Assembly (NCBI RefSeq): GCF_008107695.1
Contig: NZ_VIRG01000093.1
Span: forward strand, 1 to 64,000
From: Stappia sp. BW2
GTDB lineage: Bacteria; Pseudomonadota; Alphaproteobacteria; Rhizobiales; Stappiaceae
DNA: 64,000 nucleotides
Direction: 5' to 3'
The position numbers were made by a program, and so were the translations under genes. Below are positions 28,407-38,546 of the stretch, in pieces. The notes beneath the pieces were generated by a model. The model saw nothing but the letters and a program-made list of their open reading frames with translations, ran no database searches and was not told where the DNA came from. The first letter of the stretch is position 1, and each line of letters opens with the position of its first letter.

Positions 28407-29840
28407 TCAGAACTGGAAGTAGAGGAAAGGGGAATCGTTGTCTGCGGTCAGCTTGATCAGAGACAGGACGCCCACACTCGAAACCAAAAGGCCGTGCCGA
28501 ATTGAGATGAATTCGGGGCTTACGAACGTGTCACCTTTGGTCGGTTTGGATCCGGATTGCGACAAATAGGGCTCCAGGTAGACGATGACGATTGAGACCA
28601 CGAGCATCGCAAGCGAGAACCGTGTCACCTGCCAGGCGACGATATCTGTCATGCCGAACCCGTGCATGCCCACCATGCCCGACAGCATGGCGAAGGCTGA
28701 GGGAACGTTTTCGGCGCGGAAGAAAACCCAGCCGATCATCACGCAGACGAGCGTCAGCGGCAGGTAAAGGATCGATCTGTCTCGCGTGCTGGAAACACCG
28801 CACCAGCGCTCTATCCCCAGAAGGATTCCATGCCAGGCACCCCAGATCGCAAATGTCCAGTTTGCACCATGCCAGAGACCGCCGAGAAACATCGTCAGGA
28901 ACAGGTTTACGTAGGTCCGTGTGACGCCAATACGGTTACCTCCCAGGGGAATGTAGAGATAGTCGCGGAGCCAGGCTGAAAGGCTGAGGTGCCAGCGTCT
29001 CCAAAATTCCGTGATCGATCGGGAGATATAGGGGAACTGGAAGTTCCGGATGAAGTGGAAGCCGAGCATAAGACCAAGGCCGATGGCCATGTCACTGTAG
29101 CCGGAGAAGTCGAAATAAAGCTGGATCGTGTAGGCGGTGATACAGAGCCAGCTCTCCGAAAAGGTCGGCATATCCACGCTGAATATCGTATCGGCGATCG
29201 GCGCCACGGAATCGGCGATCAGAACTTTCTTGGCGAGACCCAGCATGAACATGCGTGAGCCTTCTCCGAACTTTTCCCAGGAGTGCTCGCGTTCGACGAA
29301 CTGATCCGCGAGATCCTTGTAGCGAAGAACGGGCCCTGCGATCAGCTGCGGAAACAACGCGATGAAGGCAGCAAAGTCGAAAAGGTTTGTCGCGGGCGGA
29401 GCATCCTTCCGGGCGACGTCGACAACATAGCTGATCGCCTGGAAGACATAGAAAGAGATGCCGATGGGCAGAATAACCTGTCCGAAAAGGGGCGACAGAG
29501 GCTCTCCGTTAAAGAAAGTCAGGGATACGCTGTCGACGAAGAAATTGAAATACTTGAAATACAAAAGAACGGATAGATTTCCTATCACGCCAATCGCGCA
29601 GAAACGCTTGGACGCCTTTGCATCTTCGCGCATTTGAGCAGCGTAGATTTTATGGCCGACGAAATAGCTCCAGCCGGTCACCAGGATAAGCAAAGCCAGA
29701 TAGTCGACACGCCACCACGCGTAGAAGAAATAGGACCCTGCGAGAATGACTGCCGACTTGAAGCGGAAAGGTGTCACAAAATAGAGCACCAGAAATATCG
29801 GCAAGAAGGCCATGATGAAAAAAGCTGAAGAGAAAACCAT
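28407..29840 (-). CDS. algI: Alginate O-acetylation protein AlgI (MBOAT)
   Basis: AlgI is a polytopic MBOAT acyltransferase that moves acetyl groups across the inner membrane to AlgJ/AlgX. The protein (477 aa, about 10-12 membrane helices) starts with VFSSAFFIMAFLPIFL, typical of AlgI/DltB. The invariant MBOAT histidine is in FLGGLWHGANW and a second conserved His in GAWHG. Length agrees with Pseudomonas AlgI (520, slightly shorter). It follows the 1022-aa Sel1 gene by 59 bases. Confidence 0.95.
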   Translation of the reverse strand: MVFSSAFFIMAFLPIFLVLYFVTPFRFKSAVILAGSYFFYAWWRVDYLALLILVTGWSYFVGHKIYAAQMREDAKASKRFCAIGVIGNLSVLLYFKYFNFFVDSVSLTFFNGEPLSPLFGQVILPIGISFYVFQAISYVVDVARKDAPPATNLFDFAAFIALFPQLIAGPVLRYKDLADQFVEREHSWEKFGEGSRMFMLGLAKKVLIADSVAPIADTIFSVDMPTFSESWLCITAYTIQLYFDFSGYSDMAIGLGLMLGFHFIRNFQFPYISRSITEFWRRWHLSLSAWLRDYLYIPLGGNRIGVTRTYVNLFLTMFLGGLWHGANWTFAIWGAWHGILLGIERWCGVSSTRDRSILYLPLTLVCVMIGWVFFRAENVPSAFAMLSGMVGMHGFGMTDIVAWQVTRFSLAMLVVSIVIVYLEPYLSQSGSKPTKGDTFVSPEFISIRHGLLVSSVGVLSLIKLTADNDSPFLYFQF

Positions 29841-29899
29841 TTTATCAATTTCTTCCGTTGATCAGGTTCGCACCGAGTGAATCCGAAGAAAGGAAAATG

Positions 29900-32800
29900 T
29901 CATTCGACATATTCTTTCCAGCCTGAAGTCAGAATTGTTGCGGAATACTGGTGGCCAGCCGCGCTGGCGCGCTTCAGCCATTCCTTGACGCCTTTGGCGT
30001 TGTCATCCTTGGCCTCCGCGCGCAGATGCGCGGCATAGCGGAACATGGCTTCGGCGCTGCCGTTTTCGGCAGCACGATGCAGCCATTCGATGGCGACCTG
30101 CTGCGCATCAGGCGTGTCCTGATAGATGAAATGGAAGAACAGGTCGTACATGGCACGCGCACTGCCATCTTCACCGGCATCTTCAAGCCACTTCACCCCG
30201 AGATCGATGTTCTGGTCGATACCGAACCCGGCGAGGAGCGAGCGGCCGACCTCGGCCTTGGCTTCGGTGGAGTCCGCTTCAGCAGCTCTGTAAAAATAGA
30301 CGAAGGCCAATTCCGGGTTGATTTCGGTAATGCCACCCGATGCAAAGATGCGGCCCAGTTGCAGCAGCGCGGTGGTCGAGCCGGCATCTGCCGCCTGCTG
30401 GTACCAGCCGATGGCCTTGGTCGAGTTCCGTTCGGTTCCGACCCCGTCCAGATAGGCTTTTGCAGTCCGCAATTGAGCGCGCACGCTGCCTTGGGTCGCT
30501 GCTTCCTCGAAGTACTGCAGAGCGAGGTCCAGATCCCGCTCGACATAGGTGCCATCCGTATAGGCCTGGCCGAGGCGAAAGGCGACATCGAGGCTTTGCG
30601 GCGACTTCTGGTAGACCTGCTTCAGGAGTTGAATGGCCTGTTCCGGGTCGGCTTCAATTTCAGGTGTGCCTTCCGAAAGCGTCAGTGCGACCTGGACCAT
30701 CGGCGCAGTGTAGCCCTGTGTCAGGCCGACCGAGGCGATGGAAAGGGCTTTTTCGAGGTCCGGGGTACCCGCCTCGCTGCTGAGATAGATTCTGACGGCG
30801 CGCGCGACTGCAGGACCATAACCCCGATCGACGAGCACGTTCAGAATATCCAGCCCGGTGCCGATGTTGACCGGCTCTCCCGTGGCTATATAAGTTTCGG
30901 CGACCCGCAGATTTGTGCCGGAGCTGTCGATACCGAGCTGCTGCGCGCGCTGAAGCAGGGAAAAGGCTTCCTGATCGTCCGCGGACTTTTGAAGCAGGGC
31001 GAAGGCATAGGCCACCATCGCTTCGGGATTTTCTGCGTCGGAACCCGATTTCAGGGCGGCCATCATTTTTTGAGGTTCGCCTGCGAGCTCGTGGAGCGAC
31101 GCGATACCGATCCACCCCTTGCCATCTCCTGCGTCTACCGCAGCTTGGAAGGAGTTTCTGGCCAGCTCGAAATTCTGTTCGCTGTCCCGATAGAACTCAC
31201 CCAGCACGATCAGTGCCTGGGTGGAACCGGCGTCCACGGCCCGGTGTAGCCAGGTCAGGGCGCGGGGCACATCCGGTGTTAATGTTCTCTTCCCGCGAAG
31301 GTAGATCGTGCCGAGCGTCGTCATCGCGGAGGCGCTGTTCTGCGCGGCCGCGCTTTGTAGCAGCGACAGTGCCTCATCAAGCGACTGAGCATCTTCGCGG
31401 GTGGCATTGATGAAGGACGCGAGCCGTTCAAGAGCTCTCGGTGTTGGGTCGAGCGCTACAGCCTTCTTGTACCACTCTTCCGCCTCACTGAGCGAAAGCT
31501 CGACAAATTCGTTGGTGCGATAGACGTCGCCCAGGCGGACCATCGCAAGCTGGTTATCGCGTTCTGCCGCGTACTGCAGGGCGCTAAGCGCCTTTTTCTG
31601 CAGGGCCTTGTCGCCCAGCTTGTCAAAATACTGCGAACTGGAAAGCCGCCCCAGAACAAGGTCGCCCAGCTCGTAAGCGGCGGACACCGAGCCTCGTTCA
31701 AGTGCATATTCAAAGAAGTAGAGAGAATATCCGAAGCGCATATCTTGCGGCAGCGTAGAGCGCAGGATCCGCCCGCCAAGCTTCTCAGCGTCGTCGGTCG
31801 ACAAACTTGTTCCGGACGCCAGAAACTTCTCAACGGTGGCGTCCATCTCGTTGGTGGAGAGCTTCTGACCGTCCTTGAGAAGTTTCTCAAAGATACGGAT
31901 CTGGTAGTAAAGGCCGTCGGAGTGACCCGTTTCGCTCAACAGACTCGCGAGTTGTTCCGCTTCCTCGCGTGTCACGCCGAGCCTGTTCTTGTCCGTGTAG
32001 TCGTCGAGAAGACGCAGGGTTGCCTTTACGGAGCCGAGCGTGACGGAGGCGACGAGCGCATTCTTCACCCGCGCTGCAATGTCCGGCTCGTCGAGCAGAT
32101 CCTTGAGCGCCGAATAGATCAGATAGCCGCCGTTTGCCGAGCCGCCTGTCAGCGCGCTGGCATAGTTGGCAACCGCTTTTTCGAGATTTTTCTCGCCGAT
32201 TGATCCGTCCAGGTAGGCATTACCCATCAAAATAGCTGCGCGCGCGTCGCTCGGCGCTTCGACGGCGAGCTGAGTAAAGGCAAGCAACCGAAGGGAACGC
32301 GCTTCCTCGGGGTCTTCACCTTCGATCAGTTCGGCATATCCCAGAAGTGTCTCGGGATCGCCGTCGGACAGGAACGGCTGAAACAGTTCCTTTGCCCTCT
32401 CAGGCCCGACAGCCTCTTTGACGTTTTCCGGATTGCTGACAAACTCCATCGCCAGCCGCAGGCCTGCATCCTTGCGCCCGTTTTCAAGAGCAATTTCAAG
32501 ATGCTCCGTTGCCCTGCGTCCCTTGTCAGGCTCGGAAGTCGCGAGAAGCGCCTTTCCGTACTGGTATTCGAGCAGGGCAAATTCATCACCGGACGCGGTC
32601 GCGAGGGCTTCTTCAAACAGGCGGGAGCCGGTCGTGAAGTCGCTTACGATGAGAGGATTGGATTGGGAATAGGGCAGCCCGCGAAGCAGACGGTCAGCCA
32701 GCTCGATCCGTTCTTCCGGCGTGAGGGTGGCGATATAGGCCTCAGTGACCGCAAGTTTATTCACCTGCGACACAGGCAGGTTGCTGACAGGTTCCTGATC

Positions 32801-32968
32801 TGAAATCACCGCCGGCGCGCTCTGCGCCTGCACTGGCGCAGTCAGCGGAACGAGAGCCAGCAAACTCCATATCGTGGCAATGGCACAGGAACCGAGCAAG
32901 GACGTTCTTGAGGACCGGAACGGGCGGTTAGATTTGACTGTACGAGGTACTGACATGGGTCCGCTCAT
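29900..32968 (-). CDS. Giant periplasmic Sel1/TPR-repeat protein (1022 aa)
   Basis: A signal peptide (ending TAPVQAQ) precedes nearly 1000 residues of helical Sel1-like repeats, clearest in the C-terminal half (EAATQGSVRAQLRTAKAYLDG and equivalents every 35-36 residues). It lies immediately downstream of algG (6 bases) and upstream of algI, the slot near AlgG/AlgX where Pseudomonas AlgK acts. I infer a periplasmic scaffold. It is about twice AlgK length and, with the 965-aa paralogue and AlgK, makes three Sel1 proteins in this locus. A second in-frame ATG at 32956 is an alternative start. Confidence 0.82.
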   Translation of the reverse strand: MSGPMSVPRTVKSNRPFRSSRTSLLGSCAIATIWSLLALVPLTAPVQAQSAPAVISDQEPVSNLPVSQVNKLAVTEAYIATLTPEERIELADRLLRGLPYSQSNPLIVSDFTTGSRLFEEALATASGDEFALLEYQYGKALLATSEPDKGRRATEHLEIALENGRKDAGLRLAMEFVSNPENVKEAVGPERAKELFQPFLSDGDPETLLGYAELIEGEDPEEARSLRLLAFTQLAVEAPSDARAAILMGNAYLDGSIGEKNLEKAVANYASALTGGSANGGYLIYSALKDLLDEPDIAARVKNALVASVTLGSVKATLRLLDDYTDKNRLGVTREEAEQLASLLSETGHSDGLYYQIRIFEKLLKDGQKLSTNEMDATVEKFLASGTSLSTDDAEKLGGRILRSTLPQDMRFGYSLYFFEYALERGSVSAAYELGDLVLGRLSSSQYFDKLGDKALQKKALSALQYAAERDNQLAMVRLGDVYRTNEFVELSLSEAEEWYKKAVALDPTPRALERLASFINATREDAQSLDEALSLLQSAAAQNSASAMTTLGTIYLRGKRTLTPDVPRALTWLHRAVDAGSTQALIVLGEFYRDSEQNFELARNSFQAAVDAGDGKGWIGIASLHELAGEPQKMMAALKSGSDAENPEAMVAYAFALLQKSADDQEAFSLLQRAQQLGIDSSGTNLRVAETYIATGEPVNIGTGLDILNVLVDRGYGPAVARAVRIYLSSEAGTPDLEKALSIASVGLTQGYTAPMVQVALTLSEGTPEIEADPEQAIQLLKQVYQKSPQSLDVAFRLGQAYTDGTYVERDLDLALQYFEEAATQGSVRAQLRTAKAYLDGVGTERNSTKAIGWYQQAADAGSTTALLQLGRIFASGGITEINPELAFVYFYRAAEADSTEAKAEVGRSLLAGFGIDQNIDLGVKWLEDAGEDGSARAMYDLFFHFIYQDTPDAQQVAIEWLHRAAENGSAEAMFRYAAHLRAEAKDDNAKGVKEWLKRASAAGHQYSATILTSGWKEYVE

Positions 32969-32974
32969 GAAGAT

Positions 32975-35900
32975 CTAGTTGGTCACCGGATTGACCGCAC
33001 CGGCCTGCACGCTCGTCTCGTTGCCGAGACACAGATCGGTAATCTGCGACGTTTCGAAGGCTGGAGCAGTTGCATGGGAGGCAAGCAATCCCCTCTTCTG
33101 CAGCGCGCACGCCTTGTGGTGAGTGACTTTGGGGAGGCAGGTTGATGCAACGGTCACAGCCTGTCCGTCCGAACCGTATTTGAGAAGCCAGAGCGACTGG
33201 TCCTTGAGATCGCCGCCATAAAGCCCTTTGCGCTGGAAGATGAACTGGTTGTCCTTGAGTGTTACCGCGCTCAGACCGTTGGCCTTGATGCCGACATTGT
33301 TTTCCGTGAGCTCGTTGTCCGCAGCAAAGAAGCTTCCGAAGGGAATGTACGGATCCATCTCGAAGTCGCGGGTATGGGCCGCGTCACTGTCTTCCAGGAC
33401 CGAAATGTACCCGTCGATAGCTGCTTCCGCATTGCCGCTGATCCGATTGCGGGTGATCGACAGATCCCAGGAATTGCGTGCCTTGATACCTGCACGTTTG
33501 TTGTTGAAGAAATGGTTGGAATCGATCAGGGCGCAGGGGCTTTCGAAATAGGTCAGGCCGTCTTGCTCGTTGCCGAAGGAGGTGTTCGCGTAAATCGTGG
33601 TCGCCATGGAATCTCGGTCGACCATCAGGCCCGAGCCGGCGTTGTCGAACATCAGGTTTCCGACAAGGAAACTGTCGTCTACCTCTCGCGAGATGATGCC
33701 GCCGTGTTTCTTCTCGGTGTCGTAGCCGGTGTTGTACGACAGCGTCAGACGCTTGGAGCGGTCATGCGGGTCGAGGCCATAGGTGATGCTGTTGCGATAC
33801 TCGTTGCCAACCACAGCCACGTCGTCAGCTTCATAGGAGTAGAACCCGTAGAGCATGTTCTCGAAGCTGTTGTCGGCGATGATGCCGAACGGTCTTTGAT
33901 CCTGGCGTTTTTCGTCGATGGAATCCTTCGGTCCGGAAGAGAGCGAAAGGCCATAAGATTTGCCGGCGGAATAGCCCAGACCGACGATCCTGGAGCCGCC
34001 GATATAGGTTTCGCTGTTGCTCCACGAAAGAATGAAGGGACGGAAGTCCTTACGGTGCTTGTAGTCCGAGAAGGCAAAGTCCTGCTTGCCTTCATCATAG
34101 GCACCGAGTGTCGTGTCCACGACGAACAATTTGCCGGCGTTCACGATGAAGGAACCGTAGCTCTGGCTCAGATAAAAGGCCTTGGCCTCCTGACCGGACA
34201 GGACAAGTGTCGCGTTCGGGCCAATCACGATCGGTGCGCGGAAGATGAAGCCATCATCCACCCGGTCAACCGTTCTGAACCTGCCCGAAACAGACAGGTA
34301 AAGCAGCTTTTCGACCGTGAAAACGCCTTCTGTCAGATAGAGGAAAATCGGGTTGATCGTGCCCTGGCGCTTGTAGAGGTAATCGCGCGCACTCATGCCG
34401 ACGACTTCCTCGAAGAACTTGGAGGAGAACCGGTTGAGGCGGGCAAACCGGTTGAGGCCTGCCACGGAAAGCCCGCTTGGGCCAGCGCGCGGAAGCAAGG
34501 GCACGATGCTCCGGACATTGCCTGAGGAGGCATTTAGCCCGGCGATGAGGTCCGGATAACCGTCGTCCTGAACCAATGTGTTCTGGCGCACGAGCCTGAT
34601 GCCGTCACCAACGCGCAAGGTGTTCGAGTCTTCGATCTGGAATGACAACGGAGTGACATCTGCATCGACGTTTTTCGCCGCAGCATCTTCCCCTTGTGTC
34701 AGGGCGTACGCCTGAGGGTGGTTGCGTGCCAGAAGTCCATCCGTGTCGAGATCATGCGCCATCCACTCTGCGACATCACGATAGGTACCAACTCGCAAGC
34801 GGTAGTCGTCAACGTCTTTAAGCAGCCGGGCACTTTCCTCCAGATTGCCGAGTCGAGCTTCTATCCGGAGAGCCCCGGCCAGGGCGCTCTGAGCCAATGA
34901 AGGGTGTTCGATCTTTGATGTTGCAAGCCTTGCTTCTTCGAACCGTCCGGCCATGGCGAGGGCCGTAGTTTTCTGTTCCAGCTTCTGGTCGGAATTGAGC
35001 CGGTCGTCTGCGCTGCCAAGAAGAAGATCCGTGTTTTCGACGTCGCCCAGCATGGCAAATGTTTTCGCCAAGGCTTCATGGTCCTGAGCCTCAAGACTTT
35101 CATCTTGAACGAGCCGGGAAAGGAGAGGGGACACGAAGTCTAGATCGGAGATCGTTTGTGGGTCGTCTTCAAATCTGGCCCTGACGAAGCCGTGGAGCAG
35201 ATCTAGCAGCGACTTTGGCGAAAGATCCGATGCGCTCTCTGTGAGAAGAGTACGCATGAACTCTGGTTCCCGGACATAGGCGCCCAAGGCAGCCGTGTTG
35301 TCGAAGCTGGAGACCGTTTGTGTATTTTCAGCTGGAACGCCTTGGAATGTTTTCAGGGCCTCGGATGTCGCATGGACGTCCTCTTGCAGCACTGCGCTGT
35401 AGGCTTTTGCCCAAGCGCGGTCGTTGCTTGCAAACGGTCCCTCTCCGGAAAGCAGAGCTTCGAGGATATCCACGTCCCGGTTATCGATTGCAATGCGTAG
35501 CAACTGCCGGTTCGCTGCGGCGGCAACGGTTTCGTCCGATGTCATGGACTGCACACGTTCCAGAAGCTCGTTCAGGCCTGCTTCTCCGAGGGTTGCGGTA
35601 AGGTCCCTGAGCAGTTCCAGATCTTTTGCGTCAAACTCTCCAGCTTGGAAACTGTCGAGAATCTTGCTGGCGGTCGTTTCCACGGCAGCATCGTAGCCGG
35701 CAGTCGCCAACTCATCGGACGCCACCTTGAGTGCCACGTTTCGCCGCTGCGTATCGCTTATCCTGCCTGCAGCTTCCAGCGCAGGAAAACCTCGCCCCTG
35801 CGACGCCATGATCACACTGATTTCCTGCAACATGGGGTCGCGGGCATTTTCAGTTCGCTCATTTGCTGCAGTTGTCCAGAACGACGTGAAAAGAGCCATA

Positions 35901-36931
35901 TCCAGCTGGTTCTGACGGGCCAGTGCACGGGTCAGCGCGACAGCCAATTTGTGCGATGCAGCATCGTTCTCATCGAAGTTCGCAATCAGGTTTACCAGGA
36001 GCTCAACACTGGTGAGCTCACCGCTGGCGATGCCGCGCTCAAGACTGTCGGTGAGTTCCTCGCTCTCCAATTGCTTCAATGTTGAGAAATAGTCGGGCCT
36101 GTAGAGCTCTGAGGTCGCAAACGATCTGCCGAAAGGTTCAAGGTATCGGTAGGCAAGCCCTGGATCGGAATGGATCTCAACCATCCGCTCAGCAAGCGGA
36201 AACGCCTTTTCAGGATCCTCTGATTTCAGTATTTCTATAGAATTTTCAATGACTTTATCAGCCTGGGCGCGCAAATCGGCGTCGCCCAGAAGTTTGGCCG
36301 CCTCGACCCTAATCAATTCGTTGGAAATTCGCAGGACCGCTTCGAAAAGCCTGATGTCCTTTCCCAGCTTCTTCTCGGTACGCGCCCTGTTATAGAGCGC
36401 GCCAAGCGTGAAACGCGGATCCTTCAACTTTGCGAAGTTCTCATTGATCTGAACACTGACATCCAGGATCTGCTTTTCGTCCAGATCGGTCTCGATGATC
36501 CTGTTCGACAGCACTTCTATGAGAAAGCCGGCGATCATGTCCCGTGAAATACCGGCTGCGCCCAATCTCTCCTTCGCCAGCTTGGCCTCGCTGATCATGT
36601 CGCTGAGTACCGAACTGATGTGGGCTTCGGACTTGGCAAGGTTGTCGAGCTGTTCGTAGATTTTCAGAGCGAGTTGTGCCGACTGAGTGGCTTCGCCGAT
36701 CAGGCTTGTATGCTTCGCCAGGGCGATGTTCTGGGAAATAATGAGCTCAGCCTTACGCACATCAATCTTGTCGACAATGTCGAATTCGCCGGCTGTCTCT
36801 CCAAGTGTCGAAAAGGCCTGATCAACGACGTTGACGCGCGTATTTTGCGCTGCAGCAGAGCCGCAGGCTATGCCGACAGATAACGTAAATGAGAGGCAGG
36901 TTTTTCCCGCATTTAGAAATGCGATACGCAT
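32975..36931 (-). CDS. algG: Mannuronan C5-epimerase AlgG fused to a large N-terminal helical domain
   Basis: AlgG converts mannuronate to guluronate residues in the periplasm. The C-terminal third (about residues 790-1318) is the AlgG beta-helix: YGLDPHDRSKRL at 33761-33790 carries the catalytic D-P-H-D, followed by KKHGGIISREV and DGLTYFESP blocks closely resembling Pseudomonas AlgG. In Pseudomonas the whole protein is about 540 residues. Here it is preceded by a signal peptide (ending SAAAQN) and some 750 residues of predicted helical, TPR-like sequence. Such a fusion is not part of the classic protein. It probably ties epimerisation to the periplasmic scaffold. ATG at 36931 is favoured because it starts the signal peptide; ATG at 36973 adds 14 residues. 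Confidence 0.9.
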   Translation of the reverse strand: MRIAFLNAGKTCLSFTLSVGIACGSAAAQNTRVNVVDQAFSTLGETAGEFDIVDKIDVRKAELIISQNIALAKHTSLIGEATQSAQLALKIYEQLDNLAKSEAHISSVLSDMISEAKLAKERLGAAGISRDMIAGFLIEVLSNRIIETDLDEKQILDVSVQINENFAKLKDPRFTLGALYNRARTEKKLGKDIRLFEAVLRISNELIRVEAAKLLGDADLRAQADKVIENSIEILKSEDPEKAFPLAERMVEIHSDPGLAYRYLEPFGRSFATSELYRPDYFSTLKQLESEELTDSLERGIASGELTSVELLVNLIANFDENDAASHKLAVALTRALARQNQLDMALFTSFWTTAANERTENARDPMLQEISVIMASQGRGFPALEAAGRISDTQRRNVALKVASDELATAGYDAAVETTASKILDSFQAGEFDAKDLELLRDLTATLGEAGLNELLERVQSMTSDETVAAAANRQLLRIAIDNRDVDILEALLSGEGPFASNDRAWAKAYSAVLQEDVHATSEALKTFQGVPAENTQTVSSFDNTAALGAYVREPEFMRTLLTESASDLSPKSLLDLLHGFVRARFEDDPQTISDLDFVSPLLSRLVQDESLEAQDHEALAKTFAMLGDVENTDLLLGSADDRLNSDQKLEQKTTALAMAGRFEEARLATSKIEHPSLAQSALAGALRIEARLGNLEESARLLKDVDDYRLRVGTYRDVAEWMAHDLDTDGLLARNHPQAYALTQGEDAAAKNVDADVTPLSFQIEDSNTLRVGDGIRLVRQNTLVQDDGYPDLIAGLNASSGNVRSIVPLLPRAGPSGLSVAGLNRFARLNRFSSKFFEEVVGMSARDYLYKRQGTINPIFLYLTEGVFTVEKLLYLSVSGRFRTVDRVDDGFIFRAPIVIGPNATLVLSGQEAKAFYLSQSYGSFIVNAGKLFVVDTTLGAYDEGKQDFAFSDYKHRKDFRPFILSWSNSETYIGGSRIVGLGYSAGKSYGLSLSSGPKDSIDEKRQDQRPFGIIADNSFENMLYGFYSYEADDVAVVGNEYRNSITYGLDPHDRSKRLTLSYNTGYDTEKKHGGIISREVDDSFLVGNLMFDNAGSGLMVDRDSMATTIYANTSFGNEQDGLTYFESPCALIDSNHFFNNKRAGIKARNSWDLSITRNRISGNAEAAIDGYISVLEDSDAAHTRDFEMDPYIPFGSFFAADNELTENNVGIKANGLSAVTLKDNQFIFQRKGLYGGDLKDQSLWLLKYGSDGQAVTVASTCLPKVTHHKACALQKRGLLASHATAPAFETSQITDLCLGNETSVQAGAVNPVTN

Positions 36932-37238
36932 GGCAAAGGACTTCTTGAACTGCAAATTGTTGCTATGCAGCATAGTAGTTTCAGTCGGCTAAAATTGTAA
37001 AGTTACGAAGGGTTTAAATTGGAGCGACCTAACGTCAATTTGTGCGGAAAGTAAAGGCAGCCGCATAGTTTTTGTGCAGGTGCAGCATAAATGGGTGCCA
37101 ATAGGACGCCTGATTAAAGCTTTAAGGCTGACGTAGAGAAATTCAGGAAATTTGGAACTCGTTAAAACTTTAGGATTTTCTCCAAGGGGTTTGAAAGCCG
37201 GCGATGCCTAGTGTGAGCCAAATGTCTTGGTGAGCACT
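36932..37238. promoter_or_regulatory. Divergent promoter region between algG and algL2
   Basis: About 300 bases of A+T-rich non-coding DNA separate the divergent algG unit (minus) and the second algL-like gene (plus). It contains a TTTGTGCAGGTGCAGC stretch at 37071-37086 related to GGTGCAAA-like motifs in other gaps of the locus. Promoters for both directions must lie here; specific boxes could not be assigned. Confidence 0.5.
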
Positions 37239-38351
37239 ATGTCGCGTTTCATTCAAAATACGGTTCGAACCGGTCTCGGCGTTGCAATTTACGCCCTTGC
37301 CATGTCAGGGATTCAGTCATCCCCGGCCAAGGCGCAGACGCTTCTTTCGAGCCTTTCCAACGTCCCCCAGGTGACGCTTGCCGGAGTGGGAACTTCTGCC
37401 TCCGCTGCGAGAAACCCTGCCGATACGAACGTCTCATCCTGCAAATCGGTGCCGGCGCCGGTCGTGGTGCTCGATACCCGGTCCAAATACCATCAGTCGG
37501 GTTCCAAGGATACGGTTGACGCAGCTGCCAGACGCAAGCGCGAACTTCAGATGAAGCCGGTCCGAAGCTTCTTGCGGACAGTTGGTATGGAGGCCTTCAG
37601 CGGCGACGTGAAGCTGGAGCGTTGTGCGGCGAAAACTCTTGCGGCTTGGGCACGTGACGGAGCGCTGACGAAGATGAAAAGCGGTGACGCTCATCTTTCG
37701 CGCAGTCGGTTTATGGCCGAGATCGGTCTCACCATCGACTATCTGGAAACCAGAGGTGCCTTCTCCGAAGACCAGCGCGTCGTCATCGGGGGCTGGTTAA
37801 CGGATGTGGCTCGCTCGACGGTACATTTCTTCCGGTATCAGGCTGGGCCCAAATCGCGCAGGAACAATCATAGATACTGGGCAGCACTCGCCGTCGGAGC
37901 GGCCGGATACATTGGTCGGGATGCTGATCTCGTCAAGTGGGCTCACGAAAGCGCCAAAATCGGGCTCTGTCAGGTCGATGCCGCAGGTCATCTGGCGCTG
38001 GAAATTCAGCGGGGAAGCCAGGCTCGCAACTATCATGTCTATGCCCTTCGGCCACTCGGTGGACTGGCTGCCATGAGCGCCGAAAGAGGGGACGATCTGT
38101 CCTTGATCTGCGAGGGAGCCTTGGGCCGGTTGGCGAAGACCACGTTGGCGGCCGTCCGGAACCCCAATCCGATTGCCGAGATTGCAGGGGCTGAGCAGGC
38201 AAGACTGGTGAAGGAAAGCGACTTTGTCGCCCCGCTTCGCCTTTCGGAAGGGACGTCGCTCTTCGTGTCGCTGCAGAAGCTGATCGTACCGGATCAGGAT
38301 ACTGCAAAAGCCGACCTGGAAATTGTGGTCGCGGCATCGACGAAGGGATGA
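37239..38351 (+). CDS. Alginate lyase AlgL-like protein (PL5), copy 2
   Basis: A second PL5 family protein (370 aa) with signal peptide (ending PAKAQ). It retains the S-K-Y motif (residues 82-84) equivalent to lysine 66 of Pseudomonas AlgL, the N-N-H-R-Y-W catalytic Asn/His, and the conserved Arg and Tyr in QRGSQARNYHVYAL. The residue after YH is Val instead of Asn. Thus copy 2 keeps the lysine that copy 1 lost. It is a monocistronic plus-strand gene between algG and algK, divergent from algG. ATG at 37239 has GGTGAG five bases upstream; GTG at 37230 and TTG at 37227 are alternatives. Expected to trim or clear polymer in the periplasm. Confidence 0.85.
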   Translation: MSRFIQNTVRTGLGVAIYALAMSGIQSSPAKAQTLLSSLSNVPQVTLAGVGTSASAARNPADTNVSSCKSVPAPVVVLDTRSKYHQSGSKDTVDAAARRKRELQMKPVRSFLRTVGMEAFSGDVKLERCAAKTLAAWARDGALTKMKSGDAHLSRSRFMAEIGLTIDYLETRGAFSEDQRVVIGGWLTDVARSTVHFFRYQAGPKSRRNNHRYWAALAVGAAGYIGRDADLVKWAHESAKIGLCQVDAAGHLALEIQRGSQARNYHVYALRPLGGLAAMSAERGDDLSLICEGALGRLAKTTLAAVRNPNPIAEIAGAEQARLVKESDFVAPLRLSEGTSLFVSLQKLIVPDQDTAKADLEIVVAASTKG

Positions 38352-38482
38352 AGGAACGTCGTTAAAGCGCGGCACGATGCGGTCTCGTTTCGCCCTCTGT
38401 CTGACTTTGCCCGGTCTTCATTTATGACTTTACACTTGGCATGAAGATCGGTGAAAGCTGCTGCCACGGTTGAACAAAATGC

Positions 38483-38510
38483 AAAGGGCCGGTGCATTCG
38501 CCGGCCCTTT
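38483..38510. terminator. Bidirectional intrinsic terminator between algL2 and algK
   Basis: A perfect 10-bp stem AAAGGGCCGG / CCGGCCCTTT with an 8-base loop, flanked by A-rich sequence on the left and TTTTC on the right, lies between the two convergent genes. It fits a textbook bidirectional terminator. Confidence 0.85.
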
Positions 38511-38546
38511 TCATTCATCCAGTTGATAATCCGACTTTCGGCAGCA

